DNA of 64,000 bases from Betaproteobacteria bacterium (GTDB taxonomy: Bacteria > Pseudomonadota > Gammaproteobacteria > Burkholderiales > Casimicrobiaceae). The first letter of the stretch is position 1. The number at the start of each line of letters is the position of its first letter. The notes beneath the pieces are model-generated. The model was not told where the DNA came from. It searched no databases and saw nothing but the letters and a program-made list of their open reading frames with translations. Made by a program: the position numbers and the translations under genes. The stretch is from positions 1 to 64,000 of the forward strand of contig JAOUIA010000006.1 of NCBI GenBank assembly GCA_029884335.1. The letters are read 5' to 3'. Shown here in pieces: positions 50,285-63,175 of the stretch.

Positions 50285-51361
50285 ATGGTCCGCGCCGCCG
50301 CCTGCCTGCTGCCGCTAGCGTGGTGTTGCGCCGTGGCCCCGCTGGCGGCGGAGGTCGGTCGATCGGCGGCGGTGCTGTGGCCTGGAGGAGCGCGCGATGT
50401 CGCCCTCGCGCAGGCGTGGCAGCGGGCCGGCGCCGGCGACGCCGCGGGCGCGCGGTCGCTGCTGGCGGGCGTCGCCGAGTCGGAGGAGAAGGGCCTGCTC
50501 GCGCGGCTGCTGGCCGGCGACGACACGCTTCCCGCCGCCGAGCTGCGCTTCGCGCCGCGGGCGGCGCGCACTTTGCTGCGCACGGCACGCAATGGCGTGC
50601 CGATCGTCGACGCGACCATCAACGGCGTCGCTGTTGAGTTGGGTGTCGACACCGGCGCCGGCCTGTCGGTGATCACGGAGTCGACCGCGCGTCGCGTGGC
50701 CGCGCGCAGCCTGGACGGCCCGCGGCCGAAGGTGCTCGACAGCCTCGGCGAGGGCGTGGAGGCACGCCTCGCGATCGTCGATCTCGCGCTGCCCGGCGTT
50801 GAGTTCCGCGGGCTGCCCGTGCTGGTGATGCGCGACGAGAATCTCTCGGCACGCGTGCTCGGCGTGACGCTGTTCGCGTTCGACGGCCTGCTGGGCTGGA
50901 ACGCGCTCGGCCTCGCCCGCGTCGAACTCGACTTCGATCGCGGCGAGATGACGCTTCGGCCGACGCGCGCGCCCTGCGACGGCCGCAACCTGTGGAGCGT
51001 GGGCTCGAAGCCGCTGGTGGAAGCGGCGGTCGACGGAGTCCCCACGCTCGCGCTGGTCGACACCGGGGCGAGGCGCAGTTGGCTCGTTGCAGCTGGAGGG
51101 GCCGGCGCGGAGGCTGCGCCGGAGAACTCGCGCCTGGTCGCAGGCGCGAGCGGTGCCCGGGTCGTCGGCGTGCGCACGCGCGAGGACGTCCGCGTCGCCG
51201 CGGCCGGGCGCATCCTGGCGATGCGCACGCTGGATGAGCGGCCGGCCCGGGATCGCGTGCCGCTGCAGAGGGCGACGCTCGGCATGGACTTCGTGGGCCG
51301 GGGCGCTGCAGTGCTCGATCGCGGCTGCGGCGAGTTCGCCCTGTCTCCCGCGCAGCCCTGA
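50285..51361 (+). CDS. Exported retropepsin-like aspartyl protease family protein with two DTG motifs
   Basis: A 358-residue protein with a signal peptide (MVRAAACLLPLAWCCAVAPLAA), then a helical stretch (about 25-95), a first retropepsin-like domain with VELGVDTGAGLSVIT (Asp-Thr-Gly, about residues 118-132) and LLGWNALGLARVELDF, and a second with TLALVDTGARRSWLV (about 255-269) and LGMDFVGRGAAVLD. Most bacterial proteins of this type have one DTG and dimerise; two in one chain resemble the bilobal pepsin arrangement. It starts 5 bp after the permease stop, so it is part of the Zur-like operon. Proteolytic activity and target are unproven. Confidence 0.82.
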   Translation: MVRAAACLLPLAWCCAVAPLAAEVGRSAAVLWPGGARDVALAQAWQRAGAGDAAGARSLLAGVAESEEKGLLARLLAGDDTLPAAELRFAPRAARTLLRTARNGVPIVDATINGVAVELGVDTGAGLSVITESTARRVAARSLDGPRPKVLDSLGEGVEARLAIVDLALPGVEFRGLPVLVMRDENLSARVLGVTLFAFDGLLGWNALGLARVELDFDRGEMTLRPTRAPCDGRNLWSVGSKPLVEAAVDGVPTLALVDTGARRSWLVAAGGAGAEAAPENSRLVAGASGARVVGVRTREDVRVAAAGRILAMRTLDERPARDRVPLQRATLGMDFVGRGAAVLDRGCGEFALSPAQP

Positions 51362-51454
51362 GCCCTCGGCGTGACCGGCGCGGGTATACTGGCCCCTTCG
51401 TGGCCGGGAAGGTCGCGACGTTGTGCCCGCTTGCCGCCGCACGGAGACGCCCGC

Positions 51455-52015
51455 ATGAGCTCCCGACTCTCCCTCTCGCCGCTTCCCCGCCTCGCGGCTG
51501 CCGTCGCGCTCGCCGTCGCGACCGCCGCGGGCGCCGTCACGACCGTGCCCCCCGGCGGGCTGCCGTCGGCAACCGAGTTCTCCGCGCAGATCCTCCCGGA
51601 GCGCGCGGGCGTGGTGTCGTGGCGCACGCTCGCGCAGGTCCAGCCGGTGAAGCAGGGCAACAAGATGGTTCCCGAGTTCAGCAAGGACATCCTCGCGCTC
51701 GACGCCAAGCAGACGCGGGTGCAGGGATTCATGATCCCGCTCGACGCCGGCGAGAAGCAGAAGCGCTTCCTGCTGACCGCGGTGCCGCCGCACTGCTCGT
51801 TCTGCCTGCCTGCGGGCCCGGACTCCGTCGTCGAGATCGTGGCGAAATCGCCGGTGCGCTACACGTTCGATCCCATCGTGGTGTCGGGCAAGTTCGCCGT
51901 GCTGCGCGACGACAGCGCGGGCCTCCTCTACCGCCTCTCCGACGCGACGCAGGTCGAGGTCGCGCAACTCGCGCCCGACGCGCCGAAGGGACTCGTTCCC
52001 GCGCCGGCGAAGTAG
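51455..52015 (+). CDS. DUF3299 exported protein (PA4066-like)
   Basis: A 186-residue protein with a signal peptide (LPRLAAAVALAVATAAGAV). The DUF3299 core is VSWRTLAQVQPVKQ, KQTRVQGFMIPLD, FLLTAVPPHCSFCLPAGPDSVVEI and a final beta-rich part LLYRLSDATQVE. The PPHCSFC motif (two Cys, one His) could bind metal or form a disulfide. In P. aeruginosa the homologous gene belongs to a zinc-starvation cluster with a Lol-type ABC pair, the same set found here. A TATACT -10-like box lies about 70 bp upstream. Function is unknown. Confidence 0.85.
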   Translation: MSSRLSLSPLPRLAAAVALAVATAAGAVTTVPPGGLPSATEFSAQILPERAGVVSWRTLAQVQPVKQGNKMVPEFSKDILALDAKQTRVQGFMIPLDAGEKQKRFLLTAVPPHCSFCLPAGPDSVVEIVAKSPVRYTFDPIVVSGKFAVLRDDSAGLLYRLSDATQVEVAQLAPDAPKGLVPAPAK

Positions 52016-52040
52016 GCGCGAGGGCCGTCGCCGAGCGATC

Positions 52041-52751
52041 ATGACGGGCCGGCACCCTCCGCTGCTGCTGCTTCCGGGGCTCGTCAACGACGCGCGCGTC
52101 TACGCGGGCGTTCGCGGGCGCCTTGCGGGAGAGGCGGAATGCGTCGACGCCGACCTCACGACGCACGACACGACGGCCGGGCTGGCCGACGACGTCCTCG
52201 CGAAGGCGCCGCAGCGCTTCGCCCTCGCCGGGCTGTCGATGGGGGGCTACTGTGCACTCGAGATCGCGCATCGAGCGCCGGATCGCGTCGTGGCGCTGGC
52301 CCTGATCGACACTTCCGCGCGGCCTGACGGCGACGAGGCCAAGGCGAACCGCGAGAGGCAGATCGCGCGGGTTCGCGCCGGCGAGCTCGACGCCGTCGTC
52401 GACGAGCTGTTGCGCAAGTGGGTGCACCCGTCGCGGCTCGCCGACGCCGCGGTCGCCGACGTCGTGCGCGCGATGGCGCGCTCGCACGGGCCGGCGGTCT
52501 TCGAGCGGCAGCAGCGGGCGATCATGAGCCGTGCCGACAGCCGCCCGCGACTCGCGGCGATCCGTTGCCCGACCGTCGTGCTCTGCGGCGCCGACGATGC
52601 GATCATGCCGCGCGAGATCCACGCGGAGCTCGCCGCCGGCATCCCCGGCGCGACGCTCGTGGCGGTGCCCGAGTGCGGCCACCTGGCGCCCCTCGAGCGT
52701 CCCGAAGCGGTCGCGGCCGCGCTCGCCGAACTTCTGGCGAAGGCGCGCTGA
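52041..52751 (+). CDS. Alpha/beta hydrolase
   Basis: A 236-residue hydrolase with PPLLLLPGLVNDARVY (oxyanion region), nucleophile elbow LAGLSMGGYCALEIAHRAPDR (Ser in GLSMG), acid residue region TVVLCGADDAIMP, and catalytic His in VPECGHLAPLERPEAV. It resembles MhpC/BioH-type esterases or haloperoxidase-like hydrolases. No signal peptide. It sits 25 bp after DUF3299 and before valS; relation to the metal cluster is unclear. Substrate is unknown. Confidence 0.87.
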   Translation: MTGRHPPLLLLPGLVNDARVYAGVRGRLAGEAECVDADLTTHDTTAGLADDVLAKAPQRFALAGLSMGGYCALEIAHRAPDRVVALALIDTSARPDGDEAKANRERQIARVRAGELDAVVDELLRKWVHPSRLADAAVADVVRAMARSHGPAVFERQQRAIMSRADSRPRLAAIRCPTVVLCGADDAIMPREIHAELAAGIPGATLVAVPECGHLAPLERPEAVAAALAELLAKAR

Positions 52752-52760
52752 CGCCGCAAC

Positions 52761-52790
52761 GCCCGGGCACGCAGCCCGGGCCGCTATAAT
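52761..52790 (+). promoter_or_regulatory. Hairpin followed by a consensus -10 (TATAAT) upstream of valS
   Basis: GCCCGGGC-acgca-GCCCGGGC (52761-52781) overlaps the expected -35 region of a perfect TATAAT (52785-52790). The stem could terminate the upstream hydrolase transcript while the -10 starts valS, about 48 bp before its ATG. Confidence 0.55.
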
Positions 52791-52837
52791 TTCGAGCTTT
52801 GCACGCACAGTCGCGCGCTCGCGCGGCTCGCCAGGTC

Positions 52838-55663
52838 ATGGAACTCGCCAAGAGCTTCGAGCCGCACGCGATCGAGGAGAAGTGGTACCCGCGCTGGGAG
52901 TCGGCCGGGTACTTCAGGCCGTCGATGCGCGCGGGCGCCGAGGCCTACTGCATCCAGTTGCCGCCGCCGAACGTCACCGGCACGCTGCACATGGGCCACG
53001 CGTTCCAGCAGACGCTGATGGACGTGCTGATCCGCTACCACCGCATGCGCGGCGACGACACGCTCTGGCAGCTCGGCACCGACCACGCGGGCATCGCCAC
53101 CCAGATCGTCGTCGAGCAGCAACTGAAGGCGGAAGGGAAGTCCCGCCACGACCTCGGCCGCGCGAAGTTCAACGAGCGCGTCTGGGCGTGGAAGGAGGAG
53201 TCGGGCGGCGCGATCACGCGCCAGATGCGCCGGCTCGGCACCTCGGGCGACTGGTCGCGCGAGCGCTTCACGATGGACGCGGGGCTCTCCGCCGCCGTGG
53301 TCGAGACGTTCGTGCGCCTCTTCGAGGACGGACTCATCTACCGCGGCAAGCGGCTGGTCAACTGGGACCCCAAGCTCGGCACCGCGGTGTCGGACCTCGA
53401 GGTGGACAGCGAGGAGGAGCAGGGGAAGCTGTGGGAGATCCGCTATCCGCTCGCCGACGGATCGTCGTCGCTGGTCGTCGCGACGACGCGGCCCGAGACG
53501 ATGCTCGGCGACACCGCGGTCGCGGTGAACCCGCAGGACGAGCGTTACGCGCATCTCGTGGGCAAGGCGGTACGCCTGCCGCTCGCCGATCGCGACATCC
53601 CGATCGTGGCCGACGACTACGTCGACCGGGAGTTCGGCACCGGCTGCGTGAAGATCACGCCGGCGCACGACTTCAACGACTGGGCGATCGCGCAGCGCCA
53701 CGCTCTGCCGGCGCTGCCGATCCTCGACCTGGAGGCGAAGGTCAACGACAACGCGCCGGCGCGCTACCGCGGCATGGATCGCTACGTCGCGCGCAAGGCG
53801 GTGCTGGAGGACCTGCGGGCTGCGGGACTCCTCGTGTCCGAGAAGCCGCACAGGATGGTCGTTCCGCGCTGCGGGCGCACCGGCGAGGTGGTCGAGCCGA
53901 TGCTCACCGACCAGTGGTTCGTCGCCACGGCGAAGCCCGCGCCTGCCACGCACCCGTACTTCCCCGGCAAGTCGATCCAGGACCTCTGCCTCTCTGTGGT
54001 CGGCGAGGGCCTGCCGCCGGGCGCGCCGGGCAGCGGCGAGAAGGTGCGCTTCGTGCCCGAGGAGTGGCTGGCGACGTACCTGCACTGGATCCGCAACCTG
54101 CAGGACTGGTGCATCTCGCGGCAGCTGTGGTGGGGCCACCAGATCCCGGCGTGGTACGACGACGAAGGCAACGTCCACGTCGCCCGCGACGAGGCTACGG
54201 CGCGCGCGAAGGCGCGCGCGAAGCTGGGCCGCGAGAGCGCCACGCTGCGCCGCGACGAGGACGTGCTCGACACCTGGTTCTCCTCGGCGCTGTGGTGCCA
54301 CTCCACGCTCGGCTGGCCGGCCGACACCGCGGAGCTGCGCACGTTCCTGCCGTCGTCGGTGCTGATCACCGGCTTCGACATCATCTTCTTCTGGGTCGCG
54401 CGCATGATCATGACGACGACCTACTTCACCGGCCGCGTCCCGTTCCGCGACGTCTACATCAACTCGATCGTGCGCGACGAGGAGGGCCAGAAGATGTCGA
54501 AGTCGAAGGGGAACGTGCTCGATCCCCTCGACCTCATCGACGGCGTGGACCTCGAGACGCTGGTGGCCAAGCGCACGGCGAACATGATGGACCCGCGGCA
54601 GGCGGAGGGCATCGCGAAGCGCACGCGCAAGCAGTTCCCCGACGGCATCCCGTCCTTCGGCGCCGATGCTCTGCGCTTCACGTTCGCGAGCCTCGCCACG
54701 TTCGGCCGCACGCTCAACTTCGACCTCTCCCGCTGCGAGGGCTACCGCAACTTCTGCAACAAGCTGTGGAACGCGACGCGCTTCGTGCTGATGAACGTCG
54801 AGGGGAAGGACGTCGGCCTCGACGCGGGAGCGCCGGCGACGCTGTCGCTGGCCGACCGCTGGATCGTCGCGGAGCTGCAGGATGCCGAGAGAGAGATCCG
54901 CGCGCAGCTCGACGCCTACCGCTTCGACCTCGCCGCGAAGGCGCTCTACGAGTTCGTGTGGAACGCCTACTGCGACTGGTACGTCGAGCTCGCCAAGGTC
55001 GACCTCGCGCGCGGCGACGAGGCGGCGCAGCGCGGCACCCGGCGCACGCTGGTGCGCGTGCTGGAGGCGATCCTGCGGCTCGCGCACCCGTTCATCCCGT
55101 TCATCACCGAGGAGCTGTGGCAGTCCGTCGCGCCGCTTTCCGGGAAGACCGGCGCGACGATCTCGCTGCAGCCGTTCCCCTCGCCGGATGCCGGCAAGCG
55201 CGACCCGGTTGCGACAGCGCAGGTCGCGATGTTGCAGGCTCTGGTCGACTCCGTGCGCTCGCTGCGCAGCGAGATGGGGCTCGCGCCCGGGCAGAAGGTC
55301 GGTGCGTTCGTGGCCGGCGACACGCGCGGCGTCGGCGAGCTCGCCGACTACGCGAAGGCGCTCGCGCGGCTGTCCGACGTCGAACTCGTCGCCGAGCTGC
55401 CCTCGCGCCACGCGCCGGTGCAGGTCGTCGGCAGCTCGCGCGTGATGCTCGACGTGGCCGTCGACCTGGCCGCGGAACGCGAGCGCGTCGGCAAGGAAAT
55501 CGCGCGCGTCGAGGGCGAGATCGCGAAGGCGCAAGCCAAGCTCGCCAACGAGGGCTTCGTGGCGCGCGCGCCGGCGGCGGTCGTCGAGCAGGAGCGCGGG
55601 CGCCTCGCTTCCTTCCGCGCCACGCTCGTCGAGCTACGGGAGCAGCGCCAGCGCCTGGGCTAG
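52838..55663 (+). CDS. valS: Valyl-tRNA synthetase
   Basis: A 941-residue class I synthetase. Catalytic HIGH-type motif [15 protein letters not shown] (about residues 43-57), the editing (CP1) domain with [25 protein letters not shown] motif [14 protein letters not shown] near residue 550, a tRNA-binding anticodon domain, and a C-terminal coiled-coil arm (about 875-941; [20 protein letters not shown]). Length matches betaproteobacterial ValS. ATG 52838 is favoured over the in-frame 52799 start because homologues begin [13 protein letters not shown]. The stop overlaps that of the convergent membrane protein gene. Confidence 0.98.
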   Translation: MELAKSFEPHAIEEKWYPRWESAGYFRPSMRAGAEAYCIQLPPPNVTGTLHMGHAFQQTLMDVLIRYHRMRGDDTLWQLGTDHAGIATQIVVEQQLKAEGKSRHDLGRAKFNERVWAWKEESGGAITRQMRRLGTSGDWSRERFTMDAGLSAAVVETFVRLFEDGLIYRGKRLVNWDPKLGTAVSDLEVDSEEEQGKLWEIRYPLADGSSSLVVATTRPETMLGDTAVAVNPQDERYAHLVGKAVRLPLADRDIPIVADDYVDREFGTGCVKITPAHDFNDWAIAQRHALPALPILDLEAKVNDNAPARYRGMDRYVARKAVLEDLRAAGLLVSEKPHRMVVPRCGRTGEVVEPMLTDQWFVATAKPAPATHPYFPGKSIQDLCLSVVGEGLPPGAPGSGEKVRFVPEEWLATYLHWIRNLQDWCISRQLWWGHQIPAWYDDEGNVHVARDEATARAKARAKLGRESATLRRDEDVLDTWFSSALWCHSTLGWPADTAELRTFLPSSVLITGFDIIFFWVARMIMTTTYFTGRVPFRDVYINSIVRDEEGQKMSKSKGNVLDPLDLIDGVDLETLVAKRTANMMDPRQAEGIAKRTRKQFPDGIPSFGADALRFTFASLATFGRTLNFDLSRCEGYRNFCNKLWNATRFVLMNVEGKDVGLDAGAPATLSLADRWIVAELQDAEREIRAQLDAYRFDLAAKALYEFVWNAYCDWYVELAKVDLARGDEAAQRGTRRTLVRVLEAILRLAHPFIPFITEELWQSVAPLSGKTGATISLQPFPSPDAGKRDPVATAQVAMLQALVDSVRSLRSEMGLAPGQKVGAFVAGDTRGVGELADYAKALARLSDVELVAELPSRHAPVQVVGSSRVMLDVAVDLAAERERVGKEIARVEGEIAKAQAKLANEGFVARAPAAVVEQERGRLASFRATLVELREQRQRLG

Positions 55664-56019
55664 CTCGGCATCGAGCCCGTCGATCGGCGCAGGAACAGCC
55701 ACGCGATGCCGGCGACGGTTTCGACCACGAGCGCCAGCACCGAGGCGACGTAGAACAGAGCGGCGAACGCGCGGGCGCCGATCGCGGCCTCGACGCACAT
55801 CGCCGTCGCGAAGCTCACGGCCACCAGCGCCAGCCAGCGGCACATGTAGACGGGCAGATGGATGCGCTGCGTTACGTTGTGCCGCCACGCGGCCGCGCGC
55901 CGCAGGACGTCGCCCCGGCTCGCGTCGTGGAAGAGCCAGCCCCAGAACCAGTAGCGGTAGAAGAGCTGCCAGAGCGGCTCGGCGGAGGAGCCGGCGAGCG
56001 AGAGGTCGAGGGCGCGCAT
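55660..56019 (-). CDS. Small membrane protein of unknown function
   Basis: A 119-residue protein with an amphipathic, aromatic-rich N-terminal half ([21 protein letters not shown]) and two TM helices ([20 protein letters not shown], then a longer [20 protein letters not shown]). No recognised family. It converges on valS, overlapping it by 4 bp at the stop codons (55660-55663). It is divergent from the MFS gene. The continuous open frame, hydropathy and tight packing support a real gene. Confidence 0.68.
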   Translation of the reverse strand: MRALDLSLAGSSAEPLWQLFYRYWFWGWLFHDASRGDVLRRAAAWRHNVTQRIHLPVYMCRWLALVAVSFATAMCVEAAIGARAFAALFYVASVLALVVETVAGIAWLFLRRSTGSMPS

Positions 56020-56114
56020 CGTCGGGTCGGCAGGGGTGGCGGTACGGATTGTCGCGGCAACCGCAAGTTCCGCGCCACCCCGGCGTGCCGCGTGCCCGGG
56101 GTTACCATCGACCG

Positions 56115-57383
56115 ATGACCGCCGCCCCGGGCCGGACGTTCCGCGCGCTGCGCCACCGCAACTACCGGCTGTTCTTCATCGGGCAAGGGGTGTCGCTGGT
56201 CGGCACGTGGCTGCAGCAGGTGGCCGTCGGCTGGCTCGCCTACCGGCTGACGGGTTCGGTGTTGCTGCTCGGCGTGATCGCGTTTTGCGCGAACGCCGGC
56301 ATCCTGTTCCTCGGCTCGTTCGCCGGGGTGGTGGCCGACCGCGTCGACGGGCGCCGCGCGATGTACGTCACGCAGGCGGCGATGGCGGCGCAGGCGGTCC
56401 TGCTCGCGACGCTGACCGCGCTCGACGTCGTGCAGCCGTGGCACCTCGTCGCGCTGGCGTTGTGGATGGGGATCGTCAACGCGTTCGACATCCCGCTGCG
56501 CCAGTCGCTCTACGTGCGCTTCGTCGACAACCGCGCCGACCTGCCCAACGCCATCGCGCTCAATTCGTTCCTGGTCAACGCCGCGCGGGTCGTCGGGCCG
56601 GCGATCGCCGGCGTGCTGCTCGCGGCGACCACGGAGGCGGTCTGCTTCGCGCTCAACGCGCTGTCGTTCCTCGCGGTGTTCGTGGCCTTCGCGCGCATGC
56701 GCATCCCGCCTCGCGCGGCGGTCGCGGGGCGGCGCGGCTTGCGCGAGAGCTGGGTCGAGGGCTTCCGTTTCGTGGCGCACTTCGCGCCGGCGCGCGCGCT
56801 GCTGGCCGTCGCCGCGACCGTGTCGTTCACGATCCTGCCCTACGCTTCGCTGATGCCGGTGGTCGCCAAGGACGTGCTGCGCGGCGGGCCGCAGGCGCTC
56901 GGCGCGCTGCTGTCCGCCGCCGGCGCAGGCGCGCTCGCGTGCACGCTCTACCTCGCGCGGCGCGAGAGCGTCGTCGGACTGGGACGGGTCATCGCCGGCG
57001 CGGCGCTGGCGGCCGGCATCGCGCTCGCGGCGTTCGGGCAGGCGCGCCACATGGCGCTCGCGCTGCCGCTCGTGTTCGTCGCCGGCGGCGGCGTCATCCT
57101 CGCGGCGGCCGCGTCGAACACGATCCTGCAGACGATCGTGAGCGACGAACTGCGCGGCCGCGTGGCGGGGTTCTTCACGCTCGCGTTCCTTGGCGTCGCG
57201 CCGCTCGGAAACCTCGCCGCCGGCGCGCTCGCGGAGCGCTTCGGCGTGGCGGCGACGTTCGCGATCAACGGCGCCGCGTGCGCGCTGGTCGCGTTGTGGT
57301 TCTTGCGCCGGCTGCCGCAGCTGCGCAGGGCGATGCGGCCCGTCTACGAGAAGCTCGGCCTGCTCCCGCCGGCCGTCGACTAG
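56115..57383 (+). CDS. MFS transporter, EntS/MFS_3-like exporter
   Basis: A 422-residue major-facilitator protein with 11-12 TM helices. It has FRALRHRNYRLFFIGQGVSL at the start, GVVADRVDGRRAMYV (motif A-like loop 2-3), NALSFLAVFVAF, and a repeat of the motif-A-like loop after TM8. The NYRLFFIGQGVS-GTWLQ opening is characteristic of the MFS_3/enterobactin-exporter-like group. ATG 56115 is preferred over 56049, since the extra 22 residues have no homologous look. Substrate is unknown. Confidence 0.88.
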   Translation: MTAAPGRTFRALRHRNYRLFFIGQGVSLVGTWLQQVAVGWLAYRLTGSVLLLGVIAFCANAGILFLGSFAGVVADRVDGRRAMYVTQAAMAAQAVLLATLTALDVVQPWHLVALALWMGIVNAFDIPLRQSLYVRFVDNRADLPNAIALNSFLVNAARVVGPAIAGVLLAATTEAVCFALNALSFLAVFVAFARMRIPPRAAVAGRRGLRESWVEGFRFVAHFAPARALLAVAATVSFTILPYASLMPVVAKDVLRGGPQALGALLSAAGAGALACTLYLARRESVVGLGRVIAGAALAAGIALAAFGQARHMALALPLVFVAGGGVILAAAASNTILQTIVSDELRGRVAGFFTLAFLGVAPLGNLAAGALAERFGVAATFAINGAACALVALWFLRRLPQLRRAMRPVYEKLGLLPPAVD

Positions 57384-57396
57384 CGCCCCGCCGTGG

Positions 57397-58248
57397 TCAC
57401 TTCCAGATGTAGGCGACGCCCACGCCGCCGATCCACTGGTTGGCGTCGCCGCGGTCCTTGACGATCGGCGAGTCGCCGGCGTCGCCGGTCACGCGCGAGT
57501 ACATGCCGCCGACCGCCCCGAGCCAGTTCGGGTGGAAGCGCCAGACCAGCGCGGGCCAGACGTAGACGTTGGAGACGCCGCCGCTGGGCGAGAAGCGCGG
57601 CAGGCCGCTCGCCAGCGCGTCGGCGGCCGACACGCCGAAGTAGGTCTGGTTGTAGCTGGAGCTGCCGCCGCCCAGCCCGCCACCCAGGCCGACGAAGAGG
57701 TCCTCGCGCAGCGGGAAGAAGAACTGCCCCGATGCCCACCAGTAGGGGTCGTCGTACTCGTTGCCCAGGTTCCACTGCACGCCGGCGCTGACGCGGGCGA
57801 TCCACGGGATGCCCTGCGTGTTGATGTGCTGGTAGCCGACGAAGAGGCCGGCCTCCCACGAGTTGTCGATCTCGCTCATCCGCTTCACGACGGCGTCGTC
57901 GACGTCCTTGCGGCCGGGGCGGAACTGCAAGGTCGGCCCGGCGCTCCAGGTCGGCGAATCGATCAGGTTGACGCTGCCGAAGATGCCCCACCAGTCGACG
58001 TAGCGGTTGGAGTTGCCGAACTTGTAGTAGAAGGCCGGCGCCGCCGCCCACGTGTAGTCGTCCGATCCGACGTAGTCGGGCACGGCGCCCACGCCGATGC
58101 CGGCGAGGTTCGGCACCATCTCGGCGATCTTCTGCGGCGTGAGGCCGGCAGGAATCGAGACCTGCGCGGAGACGGCGCTCGCGTGGGCAAGCGCGGCCGC
58201 GCACGCGGCGGCGATCAGCGGGGCGATGCCGGAACGGATGCGGGACAT
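57397..58248 (-). CDS. MipA/OmpV family outer membrane protein
   Basis: A 283-residue beta-barrel protein with signal peptide (GIAPLIAAACAAALAHASAVSA). The MipA/OmpV core is recognisable: GIGVGAVPDYVGSDDYTWAAAP, DSWEAGLFVGYQH-like strand repeats, and alternating hydrophobic strands ending in an aromatic residue (IGGVGVAYIWK, C-terminal region). In this family the protein scaffolds murein enzymes or serves as an osmotic/salt-responsive porin. AGGAGA lies six bases before the ATG. It is downstream of rlmM on the same strand. Confidence 0.85.
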   Translation of the reverse strand: MSRIRSGIAPLIAAACAAALAHASAVSAQVSIPAGLTPQKIAEMVPNLAGIGVGAVPDYVGSDDYTWAAAPAFYYKFGNSNRYVDWWGIFGSVNLIDSPTWSAGPTLQFRPGRKDVDDAVVKRMSEIDNSWEAGLFVGYQHINTQGIPWIARVSAGVQWNLGNEYDDPYWWASGQFFFPLREDLFVGLGGGLGGGSSSYNQTYFGVSAADALASGLPRFSPSGGVSNVYVWPALVWRFHPNWLGAVGGMYSRVTGDAGDSPIVKDRGDANQWIGGVGVAYIWK

Positions 58249-58299
58249 GCGGGGTCTCCTCGACGTGTGCGGGGTGCGAATGCCGCGGCTGCCGCCATG

Positions 58300-59417
58300 T
58301 TACACAAACCGGGACGGCTGCGCGCAGCGCCGTTCCCTCGACAGGAATCCGGTCACTTCCTCGCGGTCGTGGTAGAGCTGCCGCAGCGCCAGCGCGAACG
58401 GCGTGCCGGTCGCGCGCATCCGCCTGGCGACGAGCGCCTCGCAGGCGCGCACCTCGTCGTAGCGCTTCTTCATCGGCAGCTTGAGGTTGAAGATCGCGTG
58501 GCGTGCCGCACCCTCCGCGATCCAGTCCGCCACCAGCGCGGCGATGCGCGCCGGGCGCTCAACCATGTCGCAGACGAGCCAGTCGACCGGGCGGCGCGGC
58601 CGGTAGGAGAGGCCGTCGGCGCGCACGTGCGCGATCAGCGGATCGGCCGCGGCGGCGCCCTTGAGCGGGCCGTTGTCGACCGCGGTCACCCGCAGGCCCT
58701 TGCTCGCGAGCAGCCACGACCAGCCGCCGGGCGCCGCGCCCAGGTCGACCGCGCGCATGCCCGGCCGCAGGAGCTCGCCGGCGGACTCCCCCAGGAAGAC
58801 GACCAGCGCCTCGGCGAGCTTCGCCGCGGAACGCGACGGGGCGCCCGCGGGCACGCGGATGCGCGGAATGCCGAGCGGCCAGGGCGTCGACGCGGCGTCG
58901 CTGGTGCCGACCCAGGCGGTGCCGCCGTCGCGAAGGAACACGTGCAGGCGGCGCGGCGCATCGTCGCGCAGGCGTCCCTTCGCAGCCAGCGCTGCGGCGA
59001 TCCGCGCGGCGAGCGCGCGGGCGAGCGGCGAGAGCGCCTTGCCGTCGTTGGTATCGGGGTGCTCGACGTACGGCGCGCGCCATGCGGCCGAGTGCGCTTC
59101 GGGATCGAGCGCGTCGATCGCCGCGAGCAGCGGTGCGACGCGGTCGGGACGTTGCGCGTCGCCGCGGAGGAGCGCGACCGGCCCCGCGCCGACGAACAGG
59201 TTGCGCGCGGCCACCGGCCGCGCGTCGGCGAGCCGGGCTACGGCGCGCGAGGTCGCCGGTGGCAGGAGCCGGCCGACGACCATCCCTTCGCCTTCCGGCG
59301 CATCGACGTCGATCGAGGCGTCGAGGAGGGCCGCCGCGCGCGCGAGGTCGGCGGCGGCTTCGCGCTCGAAGCCGGCGCGGCAGCCGGCGACGAGGCAGTC
59401 GGGCGAAGCGTGCGGCG

Positions 59418-59424
<7 letters not shown>
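58300..59424 (-). CDS. rlmM: 23S rRNA (cytidine-2'-O)-methyltransferase RlmM, without a canonical start codon
   Basis: RlmM methylates C2498 of 23S rRNA. The methyltransferase domain has motif [30 protein letters not shown], and the catalytic-type [15 protein letters not shown] (Lys/Asp/Lys/Glu family), with PMKKRYDEV near the end. The conserved N-terminal THUMP-like part ([20 protein letters not shown]) is in frame upstream of the first usable start at 59283, but no ATG, GTG, TTG or CTG exists there. The only unusual candidate is an ATC at 59422-59424, overlapping the helicase stop. Either a rare start, a sequencing error or a shortened protein is implied. The interval given includes the conserved N-terminus. 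Confidence 0.85.
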
Positions 59425-60932
<1,508 letters not shown>

Positions 60933-61153
60933 CAGCACTCCTGAAAGCGGCCCACTCGCGTTGCGAGTTCCGGTCCAGGCAGCGTGGTCAACAGTGGAAG
61001 GATGCGACCGGAAACAAAGCTGTTGAATTATAGCAGCTTTTTCCGGCCGTGGGGCGCTTTCGGCGCGGTGGCCCGACTCGGGGGCGGCGGCGGGTCGCCG
61101 CAGAGGGCAGGGACGGGCTAAAATAGCGGGTTTTCTTCCCGCCAGGGACGCCC

Positions 61154-63055
<1,902 letters not shown>

Positions 63056-63093
63056 CGGCGCTCGCCAGGGCCCGCCCGGCCCGGAAACAGCGC

Positions 63094-63112
63094 GGGGCCC
63101 GGTGCGGGCCCC
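63094..63112 (+). terminator. Stem-loop downstream of typA
   Basis: GGGGCCC (63094-63100), loop GGTGC, GGGCCCC (63106-63112). No U-run follows, so termination efficiency is doubtful; it lies between typA and the convergent cytochrome gene. Confidence 0.5.
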
Positions 63113-63175
63113 GAGTGCTCCGGAAAGCTGCGGGGACTCTGAGGTCGTCTCGCGACGGCCTGCGCGCGTCTCCCG

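Noticed and set aside
52531-56118. 1195-residue plus-strand open frame overlapping valS in another frame
   Set aside because: Low-complexity Arg/Ala/Gly translation; valS occupies the real frame with HIGH and KMSKS motifs.
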